Part shown: positions 43,745 to 52,230 of the stretch, piece after piece | Layout: every line of letters starts with the position of its first letter | Position numbering within the stretch: position 1 is the first letter of the stretch | Source of the DNA: Teichococcus vastitatis | GTDB taxonomy: Bacteria > Pseudomonadota > Alphaproteobacteria > Acetobacterales > Acetobacteraceae | Direction of reading: 5' to 3' | Assembly (NCBI RefSeq): GCF_003604215.1 | Contig: NZ_QXGS01000004.1 | Coordinates: 124,001 to 188,000, forward strand | Length of the DNA: 64,000 bases | Position numbers and translations under genes: made by a program | The notes under the pieces: generated by a model | The model's input: the letters and a program-made list of their open reading frames with translations, nothing else | Told to the model about the DNA's origin: nothing | The model's database searches: none

Positions 43745-46282
43745 TCAGCCGATCCAGGGGCTGTCGGCGGTGAAGCTGCTGCTGACGAGGAGATCACGTC
43801 CATCCGCATCGAGGGCGTTCAAGCTGTTGTAGAAGCTGCCGACCTGCGCAGCCGTGGTCGTGGCCGCCACGCCCACCGGAATGATCGTGTTGTGGGCGAG
43901 GCCGCTGGTCGTGCTTTGCAGCAGAAGGCCCCGATAATCGGTTCCCCCGATGTTGATCGTCGTCGAACCCACGGCGCTCAGGGAATTCATCTCGATATTC
44001 TCCTGGGACTGGTAGTTCAGGATGATGTTGAACTGCGCACCGGCCGTGGCTCCGGTTCCGATGATCCGGTAGACATCAAGACCGGCAGGGCCGCCATCCG
44101 TACCCCCATCACCTACGAGTTGCTTCTGCCCAGCTCCATTCGCAACCAGGAGGTCGCCATTGCTGCTTCCGATCAGGATGTCATTTCCCGCCCCGCTGAC
44201 CAGCTTGTCCCGGCCGGCACCGCCCTCAAGGCGGTTTGTGGCAGCGTTGCCGGTGAGCACATCATTGAAGGCCGATCCGATCAGGTTCTCCATGTTGCTG
44301 AGCTGATCGCCATCCGGGCCGGCACCGGTCAGGAGGTTCGCGGCCACCCCGCCCGTCGAGAACGAGTAGTCGGCGCTGTCGGTTCCAGCGCCGCCATCGA
44401 GAACGTCCGCTCCGAGACCGCCGACGAAGATGTCGTTCAGTTCGCCGCCCGTCAGCGTGTCCGCGAAGCTCGATCCGATCACCCGCTCGATCAGCTGCAG
44501 GCTGTCGCCTTCCGCATCCCCGCCGGTACCGGTTCCGGCCAGGGTGGGGTCAGCCAGGGTCGCGTTGAACCGCAGGGAAATGGCCGAAGCGGAAGCCGAA
44601 TAGTCGGCGGTGTCGACGCCACTTTGCCCGACGATCCGATCGGCTCCGCCGCCACCGACAAAGACGTTGTCACCGGCGTTGCCGACGAGGATATCCGCGA
44701 AACCCGAACCTGTGGCATTCTCGATGCCCACGAAGGTATCGCCCGCGGCCACGCCGGTTCCCGCTCCGGCCAGGAGATCGACGCCCACCGCGCCGGTGGC
44801 AGTGGCATAGTTGGCAACATCGATGCCGGCGCCACCGTCCAGTGCGTCCGCACCGGCTCCGGCGATCAGCGTGTCGTTGCCGTTTCCGCCAGAGATGGAG
44901 TCGTTGTCCTCCCCGCCATCCAGGAGATCATCCCCTTCCCCGCCTGAAATCGTATCGGTGCCGCCTCTGCCTGCCAGGGTGTCGTTCCCGGCATCGCCGC
45001 TCATCGCGTCGGCACCCGTGCCGCCGTCCATCGTGTCGTCGCCCTCACCTCCGAAAAGCTGGTCATTGCCACCGGATGCGATGAGATCATCCGCACCAGC
45101 ACCGCCCCTGAGGATGTCATCGCCGAGGCTGGCCACGAGTTGGTCCACACCATCGCCACCCTCCAACTCATCGTTGCCGTCTCCCGCCGTCAGCAGGTCG
45201 TTTCCGGCACCGCCGAAGAGCCGGTCGTTGCCGAAGCCGCCAAGGATGGTGTCGTTTCCACCTCCGCCATACAGGGTGTCATCGTCGGCACCGCCATCTA
45301 CGAAATCGACGCCTCCGGCCGGAGCGTTCTCATCGACCCCATCGCCATACAGGAGATCGCTTCCTGCATTGCCCCGCACAGTATCGTCACCAAGTCCACC
45401 AACCATCTGGTTGGCGAGCGCGTTGCCGCTGATGAAGTCTTGAAATGCGGTGCCAACAAGATTCTCGATGCCGGAAAGCACGTCACCCTGGGCGTCTCCC
45501 CCATTGGGCCGCGTCGTCGCAGTCGCCGTCGTGCTGGAGCTGAGCGTGGCCAGCAAGGCAGCCGGAGAGTTGGCGTAGTCCGCCGTGTCGCTACCGGCGC
45601 CACCATTGATGGTGTCCGCGCCTGCTCCACCAACGAAGATATCGTCGGTCTCAGCGCCAGTCAGGCGGTCGGCTCCAGCGCCACCATCTAGGAGATCGGA
45701 GCCAGTTGTTCCAGCCCTGACGGTGATGACGTCATTGCCGGCCAGGCCGTTCACGCGGAAGCTGCCCGAATCCACCACTTCCCTCGTGTCGTTACCGGCG
45801 GTCAGCTCGATAGTGGTGTAGGATACGGCGCTGGCGGTGACCGTGTCCGTGCTCGCCGCGGCAAGAGTGGCAGTGCGTGCGTCGGTAAAGTTCGCTGTTT
45901 CTTCGGCAGTGAGAGGCTTGCTCGGACCCTTCGCCCGTTCCTCATTCTCCACCCGCGTGTTCATTCCCGAATTGGATCCAGAGGGAGGATCCTGCAGGTG
46001 TCGTGCCTTCTCCTCGGCGGCCTCTGCCTTGTCCTCCGCCACGCGGCTCCGTTCATCCGCCTTCATGGCGCGCTTCTCGGCCGCATTCTTGCCATCGATC
46101 TCCCAGCCCGCGCGGCGCAGTGCCGTCTTGGACAGGATCTCCTGCGCCGAGATCATGCCGGCCCGGGCCATGTCGCCCGTAGGAGGCCGCATTGGATCCA
46201 CTGGAACGGCGATTGATCCAAGCTGGACATCGACCGTGAAGTCACCCTGAATGATCTGGTTCTTCTTAGGATTGTCGGCCAT
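43745..46282 (-). CDS. Large RTX calcium-binding protein
   Basis: Type I secreted protein of 845 residues. A Lys/Glu/Ala-rich helical N-terminal region (residues 45-95) is followed from about residue 165 by many Gly-Asp nonapeptides (GGAGADTINGGAGSD, GGFGNDRLFGGAGND, GGEGDDLLDGGEDND) that bind calcium and fold outside the cell. The last 130 or so residues lack repeats, include YQSQENIEMNSLSAVG, and end FTADSPWIG, the expected uncleaved secretion signal region. No enzyme domain is visible, so it may be an adhesin or surface-layer-like protein. The exporter gene lies 30 bases downstream, so one transcript is likely. Confidence 0.92.
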   Translation of the reverse strand: MADNPKKNQIIQGDFTVDVQLGSIAVPVDPMRPPTGDMARAGMISAQEILSKTALRRAGWEIDGKNAAEKRAMKADERSRVAEDKAEAAEEKARHLQDPPSGSNSGMNTRVENEERAKGPSKPLTAEETANFTDARTATLAAASTDTVTASAVSYTTIELTAGNDTREVVDSGSFRVNGLAGNDVITVRAGTTGSDLLDGGAGADRLTGAETDDIFVGGAGADTINGGAGSDTADYANSPAALLATLSSSTTATATTRPNGGDAQGDVLSGIENLVGTAFQDFISGNALANQMVGGLGDDTVRGNAGSDLLYGDGVDENAPAGGVDFVDGGADDDTLYGGGGNDTILGGFGNDRLFGGAGNDLLTAGDGNDELEGGDGVDQLVASLGDDILRGGAGADDLIASGGNDQLFGGEGDDTMDGGTGADAMSGDAGNDTLAGRGGTDTISGGEGDDLLDGGEDNDSISGGNGNDTLIAGAGADALDGGAGIDVANYATATGAVGVDLLAGAGTGVAAGDTFVGIENATGSGFADILVGNAGDNVFVGGGGADRIVGQSGVDTADYSASASAISLRFNATLADPTLAGTGTGGDAEGDSLQLIERVIGSSFADTLTGGELNDIFVGGLGADVLDGGAGTDSADYSFSTGGVAANLLTGAGPDGDQLSNMENLIGSAFNDVLTGNAATNRLEGGAGRDKLVSGAGNDILIGSSNGDLLVANGAGQKQLVGDGGTDGGPAGLDVYRIIGTGATAGAQFNIILNYQSQENIEMNSLSAVGSTTINIGGTDYRGLLLQSTTSGLAHNTIIPVGVAATTTAAQVGSFYNSLNALDADGRDLLVSSSFTADSPWIG

Positions 46283-46638
46283 CGCTTAGCGCTCCCTCAT
46301 TGGCCCAGCTGTCAGCTTGCCGTCCGTGCAGACTAGGAATGGCGACCGGGGGAAAATAGCAGCGCAAGAGGCTTAGTGCTTTGGTCTTATATTCGCCCGG
46401 ACGCTCACTGTCCGAGTTCACCGGACGTAGTGGATGGCTGCTGGCTCCAGCGTTGAAGAAGCCGCCGATATGCAGGCGGTGTGGGCGTTGCCCGCGCCGC
46501 GTGGCACTTCGAAGCAAGGACGATTGCCTTTCCGTGCCAGACGCCGAAAAGCCCCGGAACGGCAGTTCCGGAGCTTCCCGATAGGATTCTGCGCAAGGTC
46601 CTGCCCGTCTTGTGCCGGCCCTGCACGGCGCAGGATCG
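46283..46638. other. Gap between island protein B and the RTX gene
   Basis: 356 bases holding the terminator at 46545-46576 and a locally AT-rich stretch (46350-46395) that probably contains the RTX/exporter promoter on the minus strand. No coding frame accepted. Confidence 0.5.
46545..46576 (-). terminator. Rho-independent terminator of island protein B
   Basis: On the minus strand AAGC-CCGGAAC type arms (46549-46560 with 46565-46576) form a stem with a 4-base loop, followed immediately by TTTT. It lies about 65 bases past the stop of the 88-residue gene and is the clearest intrinsic terminator in the window. Confidence 0.8.
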
Positions 46639-46905
46639 TTAGTTGACGAAGGCCCCTGCCTCCACCGTCACACTGGACATTCCGTCGGTGGCGATCACCG
46701 TGCTCACCACTTCAGTGAGGGTGTTCTCGCCGAACGCTTCGACGTCCAGGGTCAGGGTGGCGCCATTGCCTTCCAGATCGCAAAGATCCATGTCGACGTC
46801 GATGTTCTTTTCGATGTCGACCTTGACATCGACATTGGTTTCAAAGTCCAGCTTGACGTCGACTTCGAACTCCTTCTCGAAGTCGTAGGGATCGTAATCG
46901 CTCAT
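46639..46905 (-). CDS. Small very acidic protein with ED-STV-like segment (island protein B)
   Basis: Protein of 88 residues. The first 45 residues alternate hydrophobic and Asp/Glu/Lys residues (FEVDVKLDFETNVDVKVDIE), suggesting a beta-strand ladder or solenoid with metal-binding faces. Residues 47-85 (TLTLDVEAFGENTLTEV, then IATDGMSSVTV) align with the segment shared by the other island proteins. GGGAGGTAAG directly before the ATG is a strong ribosome site, and its own terminator follows. No named family known to me. It is a likely small cargo or accessory of the exporter. Confidence 0.75.
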   Translation of the reverse strand: MSDYDPYDFEKEFEVDVKLDFETNVDVKVDIEKNIDVDMDLCDLEGNGATLTLDVEAFGENTLTEVVSTVIATDGMSSVTVEAGAFVN

Positions 46906-47428
46906 TCTTACCTCCCGCTGATGAAAGCGCCGGCCCTTGCCGACAATCGAGAAGCTACGGTTTGCCGTGGCACAGGGTCAAAGGACCTTCGGTAGCTACA
47001 CCCAAGGGAAATTTCGCCGCTAGTGTATAACCACATCAGCGAGGACGTGCTCAATGGAGATTCGTGACTGCCCTTTGCGATACGTCCTTCGAGCCTGGAG
47101 GCTGGGCCTGTCGGAAAGGGATGGTGCCAATGTGCCATTGTTCAGCGTTTCTGTTCTGAATACGCCGGAGCGGCAGAACTAAATAAGCTTATTCCGGCTG
47201 GCGAACGGCAGAAGCGCGGCGCTTTGAAGTGCTGAGCCTTATGCTTGGTCCAACCACTCTAATTTCGGCAGAAGATCCTCATCCTTGCCGATGGGGCGTC
47301 GTCCGAAATTGCCGGATGCTGCCGGCAGTTGCTCATCCTTGAAGTGTAAGGCGCCTCAGGCAAACGAAGACTGCCAGATCGGAAATTTTCCTGTAGCGTT
47401 TGTTGACCTCAGTGGAAGGGTCGAACCA
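46906..47428. other. Divergent regulatory gap
   Basis: 523 bases between two divergent island genes, relatively AT-rich. It contains the AATAAGCTTATT palindrome at 47182. Short open frames show no recognisable motif or ribosome site. Confidence 0.55.
47164..47198. promoter_or_regulatory. Nested palindrome, candidate operator
   Basis: A perfect 12-bp palindrome AATAAGCTTATT (47182-47193) lies inside an outer inverted repeat GCCGGA (47164-47169) / TCCGGC (47193-47198). It is in the middle of the divergent gap of the island and could bind one of the LuxR-type regulators. Confidence 0.4.
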
Positions 47429-48115
47429 ATGCCCAGGATCACGAGCAGCACAAGCACTTCTTGGAGCTCATCGGTGTCGTTGAGCGAACCTGAGACATCT
47501 TCCTGGCAGACAACTTCCTACGATTTCGAGCTGAGCAGCAATCCCGGCGGCACTTCTGGCGAATCCACCGGCATGCTGGCTGTTGCAGGCGGAGACGCCA
47601 CTGCGATTGGCACCGACACGGTCGCGACGGGTAGTGTGGGATCCACGGCCAGCGTGGATACCAACATGAGCGAAGGATATGCCTCCGCGAGCGTGACGGC
47701 GCTGGCCTCAGGCAGTGGCGACGCTCCCGTTTATGCGACAGCCACCTCCTATGCTGAAGTGTACGAAGGCTCGGACCGAAGCTTCTCTCTGAGCTTCAAT
47801 CAAGCTGGTGGCGAGGAATCCGATGCCGGTAGCATGGCCTATTACGAGTCAGTATCCGAAGCCTATGCCCTCGACTTGGAGATTATGCCGGACACCGCTG
47901 ACGATGATGCCCAAGATCCAGGACCGGTTTTCGGCGGCTCTCTCGATCCTGGCGACTTCGAGCTGGAGGAGTCCTTCACTGGCAACGTCGCCTTCGCTGA
48001 GGCCGAAGCGTCCGGCTATGGCGAATACACCTTCAGCGAAGTCGATCTTTCCGCGGTGGTAATCGAGGACATGCTGTCTACCGTCACCATCACGTCTATG
48101 GTCGAGGTCGGTTGA
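47429..48115 (+). CDS. Putative type I secreted acidic protein with C-terminal ED-STV segment (island protein C)
   Basis: Unknown protein of 228 residues, Ser/Gly/Ala/Asp/Glu-rich, with no Cys and no signal peptide. The N-terminal 30 residues are Ser/Thr-rich. Residues 186-226 at the very C-terminus (NVAFAEAEASGYGEYTF, then LSAVVIEDMLSTVTIT) carry the segment shared with proteins A and B and the second RTX protein. A C-terminal position is where type I secretion signals lie. Only the ATG at 47429 fits the family-like composition. The acyltransferase gene follows 61 bases later on the same strand. Confidence 0.72.
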   Translation: MPRITSSTSTSWSSSVSLSEPETSSWQTTSYDFELSSNPGGTSGESTGMLAVAGGDATAIGTDTVATGSVGSTASVDTNMSEGYASASVTALASGSGDAPVYATATSYAEVYEGSDRSFSLSFNQAGGEESDAGSMAYYESVSEAYALDLEIMPDTADDDAQDPGPVFGGSLDPGDFELEESFTGNVAFAEAEASGYGEYTFSEVDLSAVVIEDMLSTVTITSMVEVG

Positions 48116-48176
48116 CGCCGAACTGATGCACATGGCGGCCGCGCCACCAGAACGTCCACCACCAGGGAAAAATCCT

Positions 48177-49301
48177 ATGCACATCGAAGTGGTTCGCGAC
48201 CTGCAGCAGCTTTCTGCGCTTCAAGGTCAATGGAACGCTGTCTATGCGGAAGATGCAAGCTCGCACTTCTTCCTGTCCTGGGCATGGATGACCCGGCATC
48301 TGCGGAGGATCGGATCATCCTGGCGCATTCTGGCAGTCAAGGCCCGACGGGAGGACGAGGACTACCTTGCCTTTCTTCCAATTCGGTTTCGCAAGATCGA
48401 GGCCAAGCCGGAAGCTGTGATCGAGATCACGCTGGCGGGCACGCCGGTCGCTGATTACACGGGCCTGATCTGCCGGCCACAGCACGAGGGCGCTGTGATG
48501 GCCGCTCTCGCAGCGGCGCTGAAGGCATGCCGTGCCAGAATCGGGTGCGGGCAGATCCGGATGGAAAATTTCGCCGGACCGAAGGACCGCCTCATGACCC
48601 TCGCCCGCCATCTCTCGACTGATGCTTGGCAAGGGTCCTTCTTCTCCTCGATCAACAGGAGCGATGGCATCGACAACTCCGTTTGCCCCTTCATCACCTT
48701 GCCGGGCAGCTGGGCGGAGTACCTCCAGACCTCTGTCAGTTCGAACACGCGGCAGAAGCTGACCCGCCTTCTCCGTCAGATCGAAGGCTCCTCCGAGTAC
48801 CAGCTCGGGCATTCCTCGCGTGAGACGGTCGAGGAGGATCTGCAGTCGATGTTGACCTTCTGGGAGGCGAAGTGGCAGGCGCGAAAGGGGGATGCCATGG
48901 GGCGGATGAGACAGCAGGCCCTCATCACGATGATGACCTGCTCCGAAGGAGGATGCCTGCTCCTTCCCACTTTGCGGAAGAACAACCGGCTCATCGGCGC
49001 GCTCGCCCTGTTTCTGGACCGGGACACGAAGTCTGTCCTGTTTTACATGGCCGGCCGCGATGACGCGGCGGACCTGCCGTCTCCCGGCCTCGCGCTTCAT
49101 GCATTCAGCATCCGCCATGCCATCGAGAACGGCTTTTCGAAATACGATTTCATGCGCGGCGATGAAGCCTACAAGTTCCATTTCACCTCGGAACGGGCCC
49201 GGCTGCATTCCGTGCTGATCAGGCCGGCGCCTGCCAATGCTTCGCCGCGGCCGTCCGATCAGGACGCGGCGCCTGCCGAGGGGCAGCTCGCCCTTTCCTG
49301 A
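48177..49301 (+). CDS. CelD/BcsL-type GNAT acyltransferase
   Basis: GNAT-fold protein of 374 residues of the group annotated as acetyltransferases involved in cellulose biosynthesis (CelD/BcsL), with FemAB-like relatives. Marks are an early WNAVYAEDASSHFFLSWAWM, LTFWEAKWQARKGD in the middle, and the second GNAT half ALALFLDRDTKSVLFYMAGR and KYDFMRGDEAYKFHFTSE. Such enzymes acylate polysaccharides, lipids or peptides. Being inside the secretion island, directly behind protein C, it may modify a cargo protein as HlyC acylates HlyA, although it is not an HlyC homologue; that role is speculation. Confidence 0.82.
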   Translation: MHIEVVRDLQQLSALQGQWNAVYAEDASSHFFLSWAWMTRHLRRIGSSWRILAVKARREDEDYLAFLPIRFRKIEAKPEAVIEITLAGTPVADYTGLICRPQHEGAVMAALAAALKACRARIGCGQIRMENFAGPKDRLMTLARHLSTDAWQGSFFSSINRSDGIDNSVCPFITLPGSWAEYLQTSVSSNTRQKLTRLLRQIEGSSEYQLGHSSRETVEEDLQSMLTFWEAKWQARKGDAMGRMRQQALITMMTCSEGGCLLLPTLRKNNRLIGALALFLDRDTKSVLFYMAGRDDAADLPSPGLALHAFSIRHAIENGFSKYDFMRGDEAYKFHFTSERARLHSVLIRPAPANASPRPSDQDAAPAEGQLALS

Positions 49302-49409
49302 CCCTGCGCGTCCGGTGGTGGCGCGGCGGACCATCCCCGTCGTCGCCACTTCCGGCCGCCGCCTCGCGATGCGCGGTGCCGGACCGGGCGTCACGGTCCG
49401 GTTCCGGCT

Positions 49410-50909
49410 TTACCCCAAGATCTGGAGCAGATCGCCCATGATGAACTGGTCCATGCGCAGCGTGGCCTCGCTATGGGTGTCGCCATCGACGACGATCCCG
49501 CGCAGGATCGCCAGCGCGGCATCGTCGGACAAGACACCACGACTTGGCGTATTGCCATAGGCGCCATTCAACACGAAGAAGTCGTCCAGGGTCAGGGTCG
49601 AGGTGGTCCAGCCCGTCTTCACCGAGACAACCAGATCCCGTGCGTCGGCGGATCCGCGCTGCAGCGAAAGACCGTTGCCATTCAGCGACCGCAGCCCGCC
49701 CTCGCTGCCCCAGTCGCCCTCATAGCCCACGAGGCGATCCCCTTCGGCGGCGCGGAACCCGCTCACCCGGTCCCGACCGAACGGGCCGGCGAGAAGGTAA
49801 TAGTCGGCGCCGCTGCCGGCGGAGTAGGTGTCATTGCCATCCACGGCGCCACTGACGCTGCCGAGCAGGAAACTGTTCTTGCCGCCACCGGCCGAGAGCT
49901 GGTCGTCGCCGCCGCCACCGCTCAGGGCATCATGGCCGCCGCCGGCGGTGATCCGGTCCCCGCCATTGCCGCCATAGGCCAGGTTGTTGCCCTCGCCCAG
50001 GTCGATCGTGTCCCGTCCCTCGCCGCCAAACACCCAGTCGTCGCCGGCGCCGGACCGCACGGTATCGTCGCCCCAGCCGGCGCTCACCGTGTCGGCGCCG
50101 CCGCCGGACTGGATCACGTCGTTCCCGGTCAGGCCGAGGATCCAGTCGTCACCGCTGCCGGTGTTGATCCGGTCGTTCCAGAACGCTCCGACACGGAAGG
50201 CATCGCGCTCGGCACCCGGCCGCGGCGCCGTGTCGGCGCTGCCCAGAACGATGCTGGCCACGGTGGAATAGCGATCCTCCAGCGCCAGCGCATCGGCCGT
50301 CACGTCGACATAAGTGGCGCTGCCATAGACCTTCGCATCGACGTCATAGGTCGCCAGATTGCCCTGCACCGAAGGCGGGGTGCGGATGCTGCCATCCTGC
50401 TGGGAATGCCGGTTGATCGGACCGAACAGCGGCTGGATGCCGTCCAGATCCAGCGCCAGGAACGTGGTGGTCGCGGTCTCGCTGGACCAGGCCTTGCCGC
50501 CCGAGACGCCGCTGCCGGTGTCGGTGCGGGTGCGGCTGAGCGCGACGTCGGCGCCGGTGACGGACAGGTCGGACATCGCGCCGGCGTAGGTGCCCTCCCC
50601 CTGCGGATCGCTCGCCGAGCCGATGGCCTTCACCGAGCCGAGCGCCAGCGTCACCATGCCACGGTCAACGATGCGCAGCGCCACATCGACCGCGGCCAGC
50701 GTATCGTGCCCCACGGCATCGGCGTTGGTGGCCATGCTGACCACCATGGGCGCATCGCGGGCTTCCGGCTTGGTCAGCAGCGTGCCCAGCGGCCAGCTCC
50801 AGGACAATGCGTCCTTGCCGCCCCAGGCCGGATCGGACCGCAGGTCGCGTCCGGCTCCGCGCGCGCTGTAGCCCCTGGCCCAGCCGTGATCCTCTCCCCA
50901 GTGCGGCAT
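49410..50909 (-). CDS. Second RTX protein with N-terminal ED-STV segment
   Basis: Protein of 499 residues with no Cys and no signal peptide. Residues 64-225 hold a non-repeat region related to island protein A, including ATYVDVTADALALEDRYSTV at 198-217. RTX nonapeptides follow at about residues 245-375 (GSGDDWILGLTGND, GGEGRDTIDLGEGNN, GGGGDDQLSAGGG). The C-terminal 100 residues contain VVSVKTGWTTSTLTLDDFFV, typical of RTX C-terminal blocks, and end MDQFIMGDLLQILG. GGAGGGGGG upstream supports ATG 50909. A likely second substrate of the exporter 6 kb away. Confidence 0.85.
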   Translation of the reverse strand: MPHWGEDHGWARGYSARGAGRDLRSDPAWGGKDALSWSWPLGTLLTKPEARDAPMVVSMATNADAVGHDTLAAVDVALRIVDRGMVTLALGSVKAIGSASDPQGEGTYAGAMSDLSVTGADVALSRTRTDTGSGVSGGKAWSSETATTTFLALDLDGIQPLFGPINRHSQQDGSIRTPPSVQGNLATYDVDAKVYGSATYVDVTADALALEDRYSTVASIVLGSADTAPRPGAERDAFRVGAFWNDRINTGSGDDWILGLTGNDVIQSGGGADTVSAGWGDDTVRSGAGDDWVFGGEGRDTIDLGEGNNLAYGGNGGDRITAGGGHDALSGGGGDDQLSAGGGKNSFLLGSVSGAVDGNDTYSAGSGADYYLLAGPFGRDRVSGFRAAEGDRLVGYEGDWGSEGGLRSLNGNGLSLQRGSADARDLVVSVKTGWTTSTLTLDDFFVLNGAYGNTPSRGVLSDDAALAILRGIVVDGDTHSEATLRMDQFIMGDLLQILG

Positions 50910-51113
50910 CCTTCGGCCCCCCTCCCCAGCGCGACATCCGCCTGCATTAGGCCAGCAGTCGCGGGCGCTGGAGATGGGGGCAAAAAGTGGACGACCTTCG
51001 GCCGGGTCCACACCGGGAAGTGGATCCACCTTCCGGGCACAGACCTACGCCTTCAGGGCACCGCGCGGGTCAGGCGGCCGGCGGACGCCACGCCGGCCTG
51101 CAGCCTTGCCGCC

Positions 51114-52115
51114 TCAGAAGCCGTAGAGGCGCGCGGGATTGTCCACCAGGATGGCCCGGCGCATCGCCTCGTCCGGCACCCAGTCCACCAGCAGGTTCAA
51201 CACCCGCCCATCATCGACCGGCATGGGCGGCGCGATGTCGATGGGCTTGCGGCCGGCCAGCACCGCGCTGTCCGGATGTGGCCAATCGGAACCCCAGACG
51301 ATCCGTTCCGGATTGGCGGCCACCAGGGCACGCGCCAGCGGCGCCACCGCCGGGTAGTCTGGCGCCTCGTCCGAGGCGCGGTAGGCACCAGAAATCTTCA
51401 CATAGGCGCGCCCCGTCCGCACCAGGCCCAGCACCGCGGCAAAGCCCGGCTGGTCGACGCCCTGGGCAGCCTGGGCGCCGGCGAAATGGTCGAACACCAC
51501 CGGCATCGGCAAGGCGGAAAGCCGCTCCTGCAGCGCCGCCACTACCGGCAGCCGGGCATAAACCTGCAGGTGCCAGGGCCGTCCCTGGATGCGCGCCACC
51601 GCATCGTCCAGGATGCGGGCGGCGGCGGCCGGGTCGGTGATGCCGCCGGTTTCCAGATTCACGCGGATGCCGCGGATTCCGGCCGCGTGCATGGCGTCCA
51701 GCGCCTGCGGCGTGGTGTCGGCGCCGATCACCGCCACACCCCGCGCGCGGCGTGGCCCGAGCTGCCGCAGCCCATCCAGCGTCGCCGCATTGTCGGTGCC
51801 GTAGACGCTGGGCTGCACGATCACCACGCGATCGAGGCCCATCGCCTTTTGCAGCGCCAGCAGGTGATCGGCGGTGGCGATGGGCGGGGTGTAGCCGCGT
51901 CCGCCCCAGAAGGGGAACTTTGCCGGATCGGGAAACACATGCACGTGGCAATCACAGGCGCCGGCCGGCGGCGTGAAGCTCACGGGGGTGCGAACGGTCG
52001 GCGCCGCCCCGGCGGACGGCATCGGCGCCGCCGCGCGCGACGGCGCGGAGCCCAGAACGGCATTCGCGGCCGCCAGCGCACCGGCCAGTGTCAGCCCATC
52101 TCGGCGATTCATCAT
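51114..52115 (-). CDS. Tat-type exported amidohydrolase (TIM-barrel lactonase-like)
   Basis: Amidohydrolase-2 family protein of 333 residues. The N-terminus MMNRRDGLTLAGALAAANAV has a twin Arg and a hydrophobic core, suggesting Tat export, with cleavage near SRAAA. The barrel shows the metal motif CDCHVHVFP, then VFDHFAG and the late acidic residue in VWGSDWPHPD. The family includes 2-pyrone-4,6-dicarboxylate lactonase (LigI) and sulfomuconolactone hydrolase. GGAGAAGCC precedes ATG 52115. Substrate unknown. Confidence 0.87.
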   Translation of the reverse strand: MMNRRDGLTLAGALAAANAVLGSAPSRAAAPMPSAGAAPTVRTPVSFTPPAGACDCHVHVFPDPAKFPFWGGRGYTPPIATADHLLALQKAMGLDRVVIVQPSVYGTDNAATLDGLRQLGPRRARGVAVIGADTTPQALDAMHAAGIRGIRVNLETGGITDPAAAARILDDAVARIQGRPWHLQVYARLPVVAALQERLSALPMPVVFDHFAGAQAAQGVDQPGFAAVLGLVRTGRAYVKISGAYRASDEAPDYPAVAPLARALVAANPERIVWGSDWPHPDSAVLAGRKPIDIAPPMPVDDGRVLNLLVDWVPDEAMRRAILVDNPARLYGF

Positions 52116-52230
52116 GGAGGCTTCTCCTTCCCTTGCTCCCGCTCTGCATGGCGGGCCGGCCAAACTGGACCGCGGCCCTTCGCCGCGCAACGGCCTACCT
52201 CCGCGCCCTGTGCCGGATTATACCAGCGGC

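Noticed and set aside
43745-46282. Regular short repeats resembling a CRISPR or satellite array
   Set aside because: The periodicity comes from RTX nonapeptide codons inside one reading frame; units are degenerate and there are no spacers.
46908-47138. 76-codon minus-strand frame in the divergent gap of the secretion island
   Set aside because: It would begin far from any ribosome site and composition is unlike neighbouring island proteins.
37619-50909. Secretion island as a recently acquired mobile element
   Set aside because: No transposase, integrase, flanking direct repeat or tRNA was found at the borders. Slightly lower GC in gaps alone does not prove transfer.
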